Assembly (NCBI GenBank): GCA_023666615.1
Contig: JAMPBQ010000001.1
Coordinates: forward strand, 790,281-854,280
From: Clostridium sp.
GTDB taxonomy: Bacteria; Bacteroidota; Bacteroidia; Bacteroidales; Muribaculaceae
Length of the DNA: 64,000 nucleotides
Direction: 5' to 3'
Shown here: piece by piece, positions 28,805-39,537 of the stretch
Layout: each line of letters opens with the position of its first letter
Position numbering within the stretch: the stretch's first letter is position 1
Made by a program: the position numbers and the translations under genes
Notes under the pieces: generated by a model
Told to the model about the DNA's origin: nothing
Databases searched by the model: none
The model's input: the letters and a program-made list of their open reading frames with translations, nothing else

Positions 28805-29728
28805 TCAGAAATTTACCACAGATAAGTAACGTTCGCCCGTATCGGGAAGAATCACCACGAAGGTCTTTCCCTTGTTTTCTGGCCTTGATGCCAGCTTTGC
28901 GGCCGCGCACAGGGCGGCGCCTGACGAGATGCCGGCCAGAAGCCCCTCCTCATTCGCCAAGGCGCGCATGGCATCCTTCGCCTCTTCATCGGTGATTTGC
29001 ATTACCTCATCAACCACTGAGGCGTCGTAGTTTGCCGGAACGAATCCCGCCCCGATTCCCATTATGCCGTGCGGGCCGGGGTTTCCTCCTGACAGCACGG
29101 GAGATTTCGCGGGTTCAACGGCCACAGCCTTCATTGAAGGATAAGTTTGCTTCAGCCGCCGCGCGCATCCGGTGATTGTGCCCCCGGTGCCCACTCCGGC
29201 CACAAAGAAGTCGATGGTGCGTCCCTGCATGTCGTCGGCTATCTCCACGCCGGTGGTCATATAATGCACCTTTGGATTTGCGGGATTGTCGAATTGCCCC
29301 AGAATCACCGACCCTTTCATTTCCCTTTGCAGCTCATTGGCCCTTTCTATGGCTCCGGCCATTCCCTTTGACCCGGGAGTAAGCTCCAGCTGCGCGCCGT
29401 AGGCCTGAAGCAGCTTTCTCCTTTCCACGCTCATTGTTTCGGGCATCGTTAGGATCACCTTGTATCCTCTGGCCGACCCCACCATGGCCAGGCCTATGCC
29501 CGTGTTGCCGCTGGTGGGCTCAATAATGGTAGCGCCGGGCTTGAGAATGCCCTTCTGCGCGGCGTCGTCAATCATGGACAGGGCCACGCGGTCCTTTATG
29601 CTGCCTCCGGGATTGAATGATTCTATCTTTACGTATATGTGCGCGTTGATGCCGGCTGAGGCTTCGTATCTGTAAAGGCGCATCATGGGCGTGAAGCCGA
29701 TAAGGTCGGTGATGTTCTGTGCAATCAT
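28805..29728 (-). CDS. cysK: Cysteine synthase A (O-acetylserine sulfhydrylase)
   Basis: PLP enzyme that makes L-cysteine from O-acetylserine and sulfide. The 307-aa product has the PLP-lysine motif PGGSIKDRVALSMI (Lys near residue 42), the TSGNTGIGLA loop and the glycine-rich phosphate loop AGVGTGGTITGC. Length matches CysK (about 305-320 aa). It is followed by cysE after 2 nt; a joint operon makes the substrate and uses it in a cysteine synthase complex. Confidence 0.97.
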   Translation of the reverse strand: MIAQNITDLIGFTPMMRLYRYEASAGINAHIYVKIESFNPGGSIKDRVALSMIDDAAQKGILKPGATIIEPTSGNTGIGLAMVGSARGYKVILTMPETMSVERRKLLQAYGAQLELTPGSKGMAGAIERANELQREMKGSVILGQFDNPANPKVHYMTTGVEIADDMQGRTIDFFVAGVGTGGTITGCARRLKQTYPSMKAVAVEPAKSPVLSGGNPGPHGIMGIGAGFVPANYDASVVDEVMQITDEEAKDAMRALANEEGLLAGISSGAALCAAAKLASRPENKGKTFVVILPDTGERYLSVVNF

Positions 29729-29893
29729 TGTGTGTGCGGGTTAGTATGATTAGTTATAAGTTAAAATAATTTCCCTCATAGATTACAACATAAATCTCAC
29801 GCCAAAAGACCGAGGAATAAAGGTTAAATCATAAGAATAAATGCTAAATATTATTAATTAACATAGGTGTGGCATTGCTTTGCGCCGACGATT

Positions 29894-29925
29894 TTTGGTA
29901 AGTGGGCGTTTTTTTAGTAATTTTG
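29894..29925 (+). promoter_or_regulatory. Promoter of rimP-nusA-infB
   Basis: TTTG (-33 box, 29894-29897) and TAATTTTG (-7 box, 29918-29925) are separated by 20 nt, an exact match to the Bacteroidetes primary sigma consensus. Transcription should start near 29932. Confidence 0.8.
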
Positions 29926-29942
29926 CAGTGAACTTCAAGAGA

Positions 29943-29976
29943 CGGAGGAGGCCAGGCGGCTTCCTCCGACTTTTTT
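29943..29976 (+). terminator. Terminator-like hairpin in the rimP leader
   Basis: CGGAGGAGGCC pairs with GGCTTCCTCCG plus a flanking base as an 11-bp stem (one G-T pair) with a 4-nt loop (29943-29968), followed by AC and six Ts (29971-29976). It lies 11 nt after the predicted start site and 45 nt before rimP. It has the form of an intrinsic terminator or attenuator. Confidence 0.75.
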
Positions 29977-30020
29977 AAATGCAAGCAAAGCGCATAAAGG
30001 CGTAAAAAACGTACACAATT

Positions 30021-30491
30021 ATGATAGATAAGGAATTGCTTAAGCAGACAGTGCTGAAGGCCATCGAGGGGACCGGCGTCTTTTTGGTGGACTTGACCGT
30101 CAGCCCTGAAAATGACATAGTGGTGGAGATTGACTCTAACGATGGAGTTGACCTTGACCTATGCACCGAAATACACAATAAGATTGAGGCGTCTCTTGAC
30201 CGCGACAAGGAGGACTTCTCCCTTGAGGTGGGTTCGGCCGGCATCACAGCCCCCTTCAAGGTGGTGGAGCAGTACACCAAGAATCTCGGCAAGGAGGTGG
30301 AAGTCCTCACTCGCGACGGCCGCAAGATAACGGGAACGCTCACGGCGGTCGACGGCGACACCTCGTCATTCACCGTAGAGGTGCCAACAAAGGTGAAGGA
30401 GCCAGGGGCAAAGCGCCCTACTGTGCAGATGGTGCCAGAGCATCTGAAGATGGACGCCTGCAAGCAAGTGAAGCACAAATTCAAATTCTAA
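30021..30491 (+). CDS. rimP: Ribosome maturation factor RimP
   Basis: Needed for maturation of the 30S subunit. The 156-aa product has the RimP N-terminal domain (LVDLTVSPENDIVVEIDSN, EVGSAGITAPF) and a C-terminal SH3-like domain (LGKEVEVLTRDGRKITGTLTAVD, first part conserved in type). It is first in rimP-nusA-infB, the order found in most bacteria, with a terminator-like hairpin in its leader. No tRNA gene precedes it, unlike metY in E. coli. Confidence 0.95.
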   Translation: MIDKELLKQTVLKAIEGTGVFLVDLTVSPENDIVVEIDSNDGVDLDLCTEIHNKIEASLDRDKEDFSLEVGSAGITAPFKVVEQYTKNLGKEVEVLTRDGRKITGTLTAVDGDTSSFTVEVPTKVKEPGAKRPTVQMVPEHLKMDACKQVKHKFKF

Positions 30492-30530
30492 TAAATACGA
30501 TTAATAACTACCAATTACTATACACAGGAA

Positions 30531-31814
30531 ATGGCAAAGAAAGAGGAAACTCCGAATATGGTCGAGCAGTTCGCCGACTTCAAGGAACACAAAAACATTG
30601 ACAAGGCCACGATGATACGCGTGCTTGAGGATTCTTTCCGCAAAGTGCTGTCGTCGATGTTCAACGAGGCCGAAAACTTTGACGTAATCCTCAACCCCGA
30701 CAAGGGCGACGTGCAGATTTTCCAAAACCTCGAGGTTGTGCCCGACGGCGAAGTGGAGAATCCATACAAACAAATATCCCTGAGCGACGCCAAGGCCGAC
30801 AACGACCCCGACGCTGAGGTGGGCGAGGAGCACACAAGGGAAATCATATTCGAGAAATTCGGGCGCCGCGCCATCCTCACTCTGCGCCAGACCCTGCAGT
30901 CGAAAATACTTGAGCTGCAGAAGGAGGCCATCTACGCCAAGTTCAAGGACCTGGAGGGCGAGCTCGTTTCGGGAGAGGTTTACCAGACATGGTCGCGCGA
31001 GACACTTCTTCTCGACGATGAGAAGAATGAGCTACTCCTGCCGAAATCGGAGGCCATCCCCGGCGACTTCTTCCGCAAGGGCGAGACCGTAAGGGCCGTC
31101 ATAGCTAACGTTGACAATAAGAACAACAATCCGAAGATCACAGTGTCGCGCACCAACCCCAACTTCCTGCGACGCCTCTTCGAGCTGGAAGTGCCCGAGA
31201 TACATGACGGCCTGATCAATATCCGCGCAGTGGCCCGCATCCCCGGCGAGAGGGCGAAGGTGGCCGTAGAGAGCTACGACGACCGCATCGACCCCGTAGG
31301 CGCTTGCGTGGGCGTGAAGGGATCGAGAATCCACGGTATCGTGCGCGAGCTGCGCAATGAGAATATCGATGTAATCAACTACACATCCAATCCCTCGCTC
31401 TTCATCCAGCGCGCGCTTAGCCCCGCCAAGATATCCTCTATCCGCCTTGACGAGGAGGAGAAGAAGGCTGAGGTGTTCTTGCGCCCTGAGGAGGTGTCTT
31501 TAGCCATCGGACGCAACGGCTCCAACATCAAGCTGGCGTCAATGCTTACAGGCTACGTAATCGACGTTTACCGCGATTCGGGCGACGCATACAATGATGA
31601 TATCTACCTTGACGAATTCAAGGATGAAATCGACGAGTGGGTAATCGACGCTCTCAAGAACATGGGATGCGTCACAGCCAAGTCAGTGCTCAACACTCCA
31701 CGCCAAATCCTTATCGACAAGGCCGACCTGGAGGAGGATACAGTAGACAACGTAATAGCTGTCCTGAAGGCTGAGTTTGAAGATGACGAAATGGAAGACG
31801 CTCCCGCTGAATAA
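30531..31814 (+). CDS. nusA: Transcription termination/antitermination factor NusA
   Basis: Binds RNA polymerase and modulates pausing, termination and antitermination. The 427-aa product has the N-terminal polymerase-binding domain, an S1 domain near residues 140-200 (GELVSGEVYQTWSRETLLLD onward), and two KH domains (VGVKGSRIHGIVRELRNENIDVI and AIGRNGSNIKLASMLTGY, key part shown). It lacks the two C-terminal acidic repeats of E. coli NusA and ends in a short acidic tail. It is between rimP and infB. Confidence 0.97.
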   Translation: MAKKEETPNMVEQFADFKEHKNIDKATMIRVLEDSFRKVLSSMFNEAENFDVILNPDKGDVQIFQNLEVVPDGEVENPYKQISLSDAKADNDPDAEVGEEHTREIIFEKFGRRAILTLRQTLQSKILELQKEAIYAKFKDLEGELVSGEVYQTWSRETLLLDDEKNELLLPKSEAIPGDFFRKGETVRAVIANVDNKNNNPKITVSRTNPNFLRRLFELEVPEIHDGLINIRAVARIPGERAKVAVESYDDRIDPVGACVGVKGSRIHGIVRELRNENIDVINYTSNPSLFIQRALSPAKISSIRLDEEEKKAEVFLRPEEVSLAIGRNGSNIKLASMLTGYVIDVYRDSGDAYNDDIYLDEFKDEIDEWVIDALKNMGCVTAKSVLNTPRQILIDKADLEEDTVDNVIAVLKAEFEDDEMEDAPAE

Positions 31815-31878
31815 TGCAGGCGATGAAGCTTCTGCCTAAAACTAACCAACACTCAAGAAAATACACTAAAAGCAATAT

Positions 31879-34881
<3,003 letters not shown>

Positions 34882-34933
34882 CCCCCAAATATTAAGGTTG
34901 CACTTAAAAACGAACCACTACATACCAACAAAA

Positions 34934-34974
34934 ACACATCACGGGCTCTCAGTCCGTGATGTGTCATTTATATC
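34934..34974 (+). terminator. Intrinsic terminator after infB
   Basis: ACACATCACGG (34934-34944) pairs perfectly with CCGTGATGTGT (34954-34964), loop of 9 nt, followed by CATTTATAT. It closes the rimP-nusA-infB operon and lies inside the longest open frame of the next gene, which helps place that gene's start further downstream. Confidence 0.75.
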
Positions 34975-35021
34975 CAAAAGAAAAGCCATGCAAGGATTGC
35001 TATGGATTAGAAATAAAATGG

Positions 35022-35029
35022 TATCTTTG
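35022..35029 (+). promoter_or_regulatory. -7 box for the methyltransferase pair
   Basis: TATCTTTG matches TAnnTTTG. The -33 region is weak (ATTG at 34996-34999, spacer 22 nt). The predicted start near 35036 gives a short leader to the ATG at 35060. Confidence 0.55.
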
Positions 35030-35059
35030 CATTGGAAAAAAACATTTTCGCCCTGTCTT

Positions 35060-35842
35060 ATGAATGAAAAGGACGATCTAAACGCAGTGGATATAAACGT
35101 CGATAGCCTTTGGTTGATAGGTCCGAGGTCGCAAAGTGGTAAGCATGCCAATGTTTACCATGGAAATTTTGTGCCACAAATACCAAATCAGATGCTTCGC
35201 CGCTATACCAGAGAAGGAGATATCGTGCTTGAGGCGTTCATGGGGAGTGGAACCACACTTTTTGAATGCGAAACTCTTGGTCGAAACTACATAGGTTTTG
35301 ATATTAATAAAGATATCATTAAATATGTTGATTCCAAAATGATTGGAGTTGATAATATCAATTTCCGCATTCATAACTGCGATATTTGCGATACAGAAAC
35401 TGTGTCTCTCAATATCGCCGCAGACTTGGCTGAATTCGGAGCAGAAATGGTGGATCATATCATAGTTCATCCTCCATATTTTAACATAATAAAGTTCACA
35501 TCAAAGGAAGAGGATCTGTCGAGAATAGACAATATACCAAAATTTATAGAAAAATTTATACTTGCAATAAGGAACTGTTGGAGATGGCTAAGGGCGGGAA
35601 AATATATGTCGCTTATTGTAGGTGACATATATAAGGACGGTGAAGTCGTTCCTCTAGCATTTTATCTGATGCAGGCTATTAAGAATAACTTCAATGTAAA
35701 AATGAAAGGGATCGTCATCAAGGACATGGTAGGGAATAGAGCAAAAATAGGAAACGAAGACTTGTGGCGTTATCGTACACTCAAAGGTGACACTTTCTTA
35801 TTCAAACATGAATATATTTTCGTTTTCAAAAAGATATCATAA
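35060..35842 (+). CDS. DNA methyltransferase of the amino-methyltransferase type (N4-C or N6-A)
   Basis: A 260-aa SAM-dependent DNA methyltransferase. The SAM motif AFMGSGTT is at residues 59-66 and the catalytic motif IV reads HPPY at 137-140, so the order is motif I before IV (alpha/gamma type). The tetrapeptide is the N4-C/N6-A kind, so it methylates an exocyclic amino group; which base cannot be told. The open frame extends back to 34898, but that part contains the infB terminator and lies before the promoter, so the ATG at 35060 is preferred. It is 15 nt upstream of a C5 methyltransferase and belongs to the R-M system to the right. Confidence 0.88.
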   Translation: MNEKDDLNAVDINVDSLWLIGPRSQSGKHANVYHGNFVPQIPNQMLRRYTREGDIVLEAFMGSGTTLFECETLGRNYIGFDINKDIIKYVDSKMIGVDNINFRIHNCDICDTETVSLNIAADLAEFGAEMVDHIIVHPPYFNIIKFTSKEEDLSRIDNIPKFIEKFILAIRNCWRWLRAGKYMSLIVGDIYKDGEVVPLAFYLMQAIKNNFNVKMKGIVIKDMVGNRAKIGNEDLWRYRTLKGDTFLFKHEYIFVFKKIS

Positions 35843-35857
35843 AAAAATAAAATATTT

Positions 35858-37093
35858 ATGTCACAAACTTTTACAATAATAGAGGTAGCGCAAAAACTTG
35901 GTCTTACACAAAAGGCTGTGAGGAGACTTGTAGCGTCTAATGAAATGGAATCTACGAAAAAAGGTAGTTCTTATGTGATTTCTTCCGAGGCTATTGATCT
36001 GTATTTAAGCAAAAAACATAAAGATACAAAATCTGAGGTTAATAACAAAATATCCGTTGCAAAGAATTATAAGATCAATTGGGTTGACATAGCGAGATGG
36101 TGGAACGATGTGCCTGATTCTCAAATGACATTTGTTGATTTGTTTTGTGGATGTGGTGGTCTCAGCAAAGGTCTTGAATTATCCGGGATGGAGGGAATAT
36201 GCGGACTTGACTTCTTTAAGGAAGCATGTATGACATACAAGCGCAATTTCAATCATCCCTTTATAAACGGCGACATAAAATTGACAGAGAATAAGCAAGC
36301 ATTCTATGATACCGTTCGTCGTCAACTGAACGGCCGTAAACTCAATGTAGTGGCTGGAGGTTTTCCTTGCCAAGGATTCAGCATGGCGGGAAACCGCATT
36401 GTAGATGATCCTCGAAATTCTCTATATGAAGAATTGCTTGAAATTGTCACCACACTGCAACCTGAATATGTGATATGTGAAAACGTAAAGGGGCTGCGCA
36501 GCATGCTCAACGGAGCCGTAGAGGCTAAAATTATACAGGATTTTCACGAGGCCGGATATGAGATGCAGGCGGTGGTGCTCTGTGCCGCTGATTATTACAC
36601 GCCGCAAAAACGCGAGCGCATAATTTTCATAGGCAACCGCATCGGCCACAAAAACTTTCACCCAAAGCCAATCCTTACCCCAGATAAATATATAACTACG
36701 GGGATGGCTATCGGAGATTTAATCAATCATCCGGAAGATGAATCATTCAATCATGTTCCCACCAAACACCGTCCAGATATGGAAAAGCGTATGATAGAAC
36801 TTGAAGAGGGCAAGAGCCTTTATAAGGGATATTCTGATGCGTGGAAAAAATGTCCATGGGATGAAGCCTCATGCACAATAAAGGAAAATCATGGAGGAGT
36901 AAATATACACCCGCGGCTGCCTCGTGTGCTTACTGCCCGTGAAATGGCGCGTCTGCAGTCATTTCCCGACGACTTCATATTCATGGGACCTAAAAATAAA
37001 CAGCTTGTGCAGATAGGCAACGCAGTACCTCCATTGTTGGGCAAGGCAATAGGCCTTGCCGTAAGGTATTCCTTTGGGGAATTGGTTGATTAG
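35858..37093 (+). CDS. Cytosine C5 DNA methyltransferase with N-terminal helix-turn-helix
   Basis: A 411-aa m5C methyltransferase with all the main motifs: I DLFCGCGGLS (about 94-103), IV GFPCQGFS with nucleophile Cys171, VI ENV (208-210), VIII QKRER (250-254) and X GNAVPP (387-392). The target recognition region between VIII and IX is short (about 90 residues). Ahead of the catalytic part, residues 1-50 form an excisionase/MerR-like helix-turn-helix (FTIIEVAQKLGLTQKAVRRL), which might bind DNA and repress its own gene, as shown for some m5C methyltransferases with N-terminal HTH domains (inference here). It converges on the endonuclease candidate, 15 nt apart. Confidence 0.95.
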   Translation: MSQTFTIIEVAQKLGLTQKAVRRLVASNEMESTKKGSSYVISSEAIDLYLSKKHKDTKSEVNNKISVAKNYKINWVDIARWWNDVPDSQMTFVDLFCGCGGLSKGLELSGMEGICGLDFFKEACMTYKRNFNHPFINGDIKLTENKQAFYDTVRRQLNGRKLNVVAGGFPCQGFSMAGNRIVDDPRNSLYEELLEIVTTLQPEYVICENVKGLRSMLNGAVEAKIIQDFHEAGYEMQAVVLCAADYYTPQKRERIIFIGNRIGHKNFHPKPILTPDKYITTGMAIGDLINHPEDESFNHVPTKHRPDMEKRMIELEEGKSLYKGYSDAWKKCPWDEASCTIKENHGGVNIHPRLPRVLTAREMARLQSFPDDFIFMGPKNKQLVQIGNAVPPLLGKAIGLAVRYSFGELVD

Positions 37094-37108
37094 CTGGATG
37101 TGCTCAAA

Positions 37109-38533
37109 CTAATTCTTATTTATCCGAAGCAGTTTGAGAATGGTTGGCATGTGGAATCTAAATTTAAAACAAGCCCTATGATTGTGGACTTGGAATTCCC
37201 CTATGGTTTTACCATCATATTTTACGGTATTGCTCTCTTTCCAATCTTCAATCGAATCCTTGGTGAAGGTGAACTTTTCGTGTACCCAAGGGAAGTTGTA
37301 GTTTATTTCGCTTTTTTGTATGGCCTCAAATTTATAAATGTCCCCTGATTTATAAATCCACAAAAGCCAATCAGAATCAAAAAGATGTGAAAGATAGATG
37401 GGAATAAGGCACTCTATCTTATCAAACACCATTTGTTTGAACAAATCATTTGTCATCATAGTAACCCCTTGTGGAAGATAATCCTTGAAGTACAGCAAGC
37501 AAGTGTCAGGTCCGGGTTGTCCTACTTCTGGAGGACAAATGCGATTGCCTGTATTTGTCTTTAGCGATAGTTGTTTACCCCCTTCTAAAATGAAATCGTA
37601 AGAACATTTGCTTGATTTGCCACGTTCTCCAGCTTCAGATCCAGTATGCCGAATGGGCTTAGGCATAGTTTTGAAAGCTTCCTTTACTATTGGCAAAAGA
37701 TGAGAATAGATTGAATTAGATGTGCGGGTAGCAAAACTGTTCGGCTTTTCAAGACCAAATACATCACAAATTGTTGCTTCTGCTGTAATGCCAAAGGTTT
37801 CAGTAGTATTTTTTAAGATTCTGAACCACTTAGGTATAGCTTTGATGTTGAATCTAAATTTGAAAGTTCTGTTCCTGTGAGTTTGCAGTTCTGCAATAGA
37901 TACACCATGGTATTTTAAAGTGGTGCTCTCAACCCAAGTGTCTAAATCGCGTGTAAAAGTAAATTCATTCCTTTCAAATGAATAATTGGCAATATCCGAC
38001 AATTTGTATAACGATAGTCTTGGAGGCTCTTTTGCGTCTTTCATTCGTTCGATTATTATGTTGTAATCGGAAGGAAAGAAACATTCTATGAAGATTGGCA
38101 ACGCTTCGTGAATATGATAGTACATTTTCTTTCTAATCTGTGCCTGGTCGCATACTTCTTCTCCGAAAATATCATAGAAGTATTTATTCAGCACATCAAA
38201 TCCTGCTTGTCCCACGGTGCGAGGAGCCACCATTCCTGTGCTTGATGTTGTGCGCAGGGATAGGGTTTTTCCATTTGAAAGAAGAAAATTGTGTGGAGAA
38301 GTTGTATGCTTTCCATTAGTTAAATCCAATGTATAAGTGAGAAGTTTTATGGGTTTAGCTCCAACTGACTTTACTACATTATGTATTATAGGAAGCAATT
38401 CATCCACACTACTTTCATCATAATTAGCATTGAATTGGGCGGAGGCTTTATCATTAACCTTTATTTTGAAGATATCACATATCAGGCTTTGCAGTGTCAG
38501 TCCGTACCTTGCAGGGTTGAATTCTTGGTTCAT
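37109..38533 (-). CDS. Probable type II restriction endonuclease, internally duplicated
   Basis: A 474-aa protein made of two related halves of about 235 residues. Aligned pairs: ICD at 18-20 and 255-257; NFLLSNGKTLSLRT at 82-95 and DFILEGGKQLSLKT at 313-326; VGQAG at 107 and VGQPG at 337; FTFTRD at 191 and FTFTKD at 421; and AELQTHRNRTFKFRF near 214 and GEFQVHNHRACFKFRF near 445. Where the C-terminal half has Asp313 and Lys325, the N-terminal half has Asn82 and Arg94, so only one half may be catalytic. Both halves keep an E-x-Q motif. The family is not recognised; the nuclease call rests on position between a C-type regulator (3-nt spacing) and two methyltransferases. Confidence 0.7.
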   Translation of the reverse strand: MNQEFNPARYGLTLQSLICDIFKIKVNDKASAQFNANYDESSVDELLPIIHNVVKSVGAKPIKLLTYTLDLTNGKHTTSPHNFLLSNGKTLSLRTTSSTGMVAPRTVGQAGFDVLNKYFYDIFGEEVCDQAQIRKKMYYHIHEALPIFIECFFPSDYNIIIERMKDAKEPPRLSLYKLSDIANYSFERNEFTFTRDLDTWVESTTLKYHGVSIAELQTHRNRTFKFRFNIKAIPKWFRILKNTTETFGITAEATICDVFGLEKPNSFATRTSNSIYSHLLPIVKEAFKTMPKPIRHTGSEAGERGKSSKCSYDFILEGGKQLSLKTNTGNRICPPEVGQPGPDTCLLYFKDYLPQGVTMMTNDLFKQMVFDKIECLIPIYLSHLFDSDWLLWIYKSGDIYKFEAIQKSEINYNFPWVHEKFTFTKDSIEDWKESNTVKYDGKTIGEFQVHNHRACFKFRFHMPTILKLLRINKN

Positions 38534-38536
38534 TGG

Positions 38537-38785
38537 TTATTCTTGGGTTTTGGAGAGGAGGGTGGTGATGGGGATTTGGAAGGCGTCGGCGATGTCACTG
38601 ACTGTTTGCAGGGAAAGGTTGCGTTTTCCTTGCTCAATGTTGCTGATATATGTGGGGTGCAAGTCGGCCAGTTCAGCCAGTTTTTCTTGGCTGAGTTTGA
38701 GTTTCTTCCTGTAGTATCTTATATTGTTAGCAAGAAGATTCAAGATAGGGGTGTTAGATATTTTCTTTCTTTTTGATTTTTCCAT
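38537..38785 (-). CDS. C-type (controller) XRE regulator of the R-M system
   Basis: An 82-aa protein that is almost entirely a helix-turn-helix XRE domain (IRYYRKKLKLSQEKLAELAD, then HPTYISNIEQGKRNLSL). Small XRE proteins directly upstream of a restriction gene are C proteins: dimers that bind C-boxes, activate their own gene and the endonuclease, and delay cutting until methylation is in place. Here the stop codon is 3 nt before the endonuclease start, the promoter -7 box is 5 nt before the start codon, so the mRNA is probably leaderless, and two palindromes lie just upstream. Confidence 0.85.
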   Translation of the reverse strand: MEKSKRKKISNTPILNLLANNIRYYRKKLKLSQEKLAELADLHPTYISNIEQGKRNLSLQTVSDIADAFQIPITTLLSKTQE

Positions 38786-38790
38786 TTATA

Positions 38791-38798
38791 CAAAATTA
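38791..38798 (-). promoter_or_regulatory. -7 box of the C gene, predicted leaderless
   Basis: TAATTTTG on the minus strand matches TAnnTTTG and ends 5 nt before the ATG at 38785, so transcription should begin at or next to the start codon. No TTTG lies at the -33 position, as expected if the C protein is needed as activator. Confidence 0.6.
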
Positions 38799-38824
38799 GG
38801 TGTAAATCACTCGCGAAACCATAG

Positions 38825-38856
38825 ACTTAGAATCAAGTTTTTAGTATATCAACTAA
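38825..38856. promoter_or_regulatory. Two tandem palindromes, candidate C-boxes
   Basis: ACTTAGAATCAAGT (38825-38838) is near-palindromic with outer ACTT/AAGT arms. TTAGT and ACTAA (38841-38845 and 38852-38856) form a second dyad with a 6-nt spacer. The centres are about 17 bp apart. Paired operators upstream of the regulator gene are the usual C-protein arrangement. Confidence 0.55.
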
Positions 38857-38894
38857 AATAACAATCAGAATCGTATTTGTTATAAACTTTTCTG

Positions 38895-38902
38895 TATTTT
38901 TG
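38895..38902 (+). promoter_or_regulatory. -7 box of the WG-repeat gene
   Basis: TATTTTTG matches TAnnTTTG. A TTTG lies 15 nt upstream (38876-38879), shorter than the usual spacing. The predicted start is next to the ATG at 38911. Confidence 0.45.
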
Positions 38903-38910
38903 CAGTCTAA

Positions 38911-39471
38911 ATGGAAAAGCAAAATATGAAACGAGTCATTCTCATACTCTCACTTATTTGGGCATTTGCCTCAGCCAATGCTCAATATTATTATCCTTAC
39001 GATAGCAGTAATTATTACTATGATGACGCTCCCAGTCTCATAATTCAAAAAGACCGAATTATGGGATGGTACGTTTCCGATCTTGATGGCAAACGCATCA
39101 GTGATTATTATGAAGAAATTCGTCCTTATAGTCAGGGAGCCGCCGCTGTAAAGGATAAAATTATGGGATGGTGCTTCATTGATCTTTCGGGGAAAAAATT
39201 TACGGACTACTACACAGAGGTAGATGATTTCCACGAGGGATATGCTCTTGTCAAAGATAAAGTCATGGGTTGGACATTTATCAATGGAAAAGGCAATAAA
39301 CTCGTGTCTGATTTTTTTGAAGAAGCCTATCCCTTTCATCGTGGAGTGGCGCTCGTTAAAGATAAAGTTATGGGGTGGTATCTTCTCAACACAGCAGGCA
39401 AAAGAATAACTGAATATCATAAAACGCCTTTGGATTTCAAGCCGGCTCAACCGCCGCGAAGGCCTTGGTAA
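38911..39471 (+). CDS. Secreted WG-repeat protein
   Basis: A 186-aa protein with a signal peptide (hydrophobic residues 8-22, cut after ANA or nearby) and four repeats of about 34 residues marked by KDRIMGW or KDKxMGW, the MGW beginning at residues 51, 85, 119 and 154. This is a WG beta-rich repeat protein; the family is widespread in Bacteroidetes and has no fixed function. The start may be at 38911 or at the ATG at 38926 directly before the signal peptide. It shares its divergent upstream region with the C gene of the R-M system, but a functional link is not evident. Confidence 0.75.
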   Translation: MEKQNMKRVILILSLIWAFASANAQYYYPYDSSNYYYDDAPSLIIQKDRIMGWYVSDLDGKRISDYYEEIRPYSQGAAAVKDKIMGWCFIDLSGKKFTDYYTEVDDFHEGYALVKDKVMGWTFINGKGNKLVSDFFEEAYPFHRGVALVKDKVMGWYLLNTAGKRITEYHKTPLDFKPAQPPRRPW

Positions 39472-39537
39472 GCTGTCTTTTATCAGCCTTCACTTGCCAA
39501 TAATTTCAATTACCTTAATATCAAAAAAAGATTTGCG

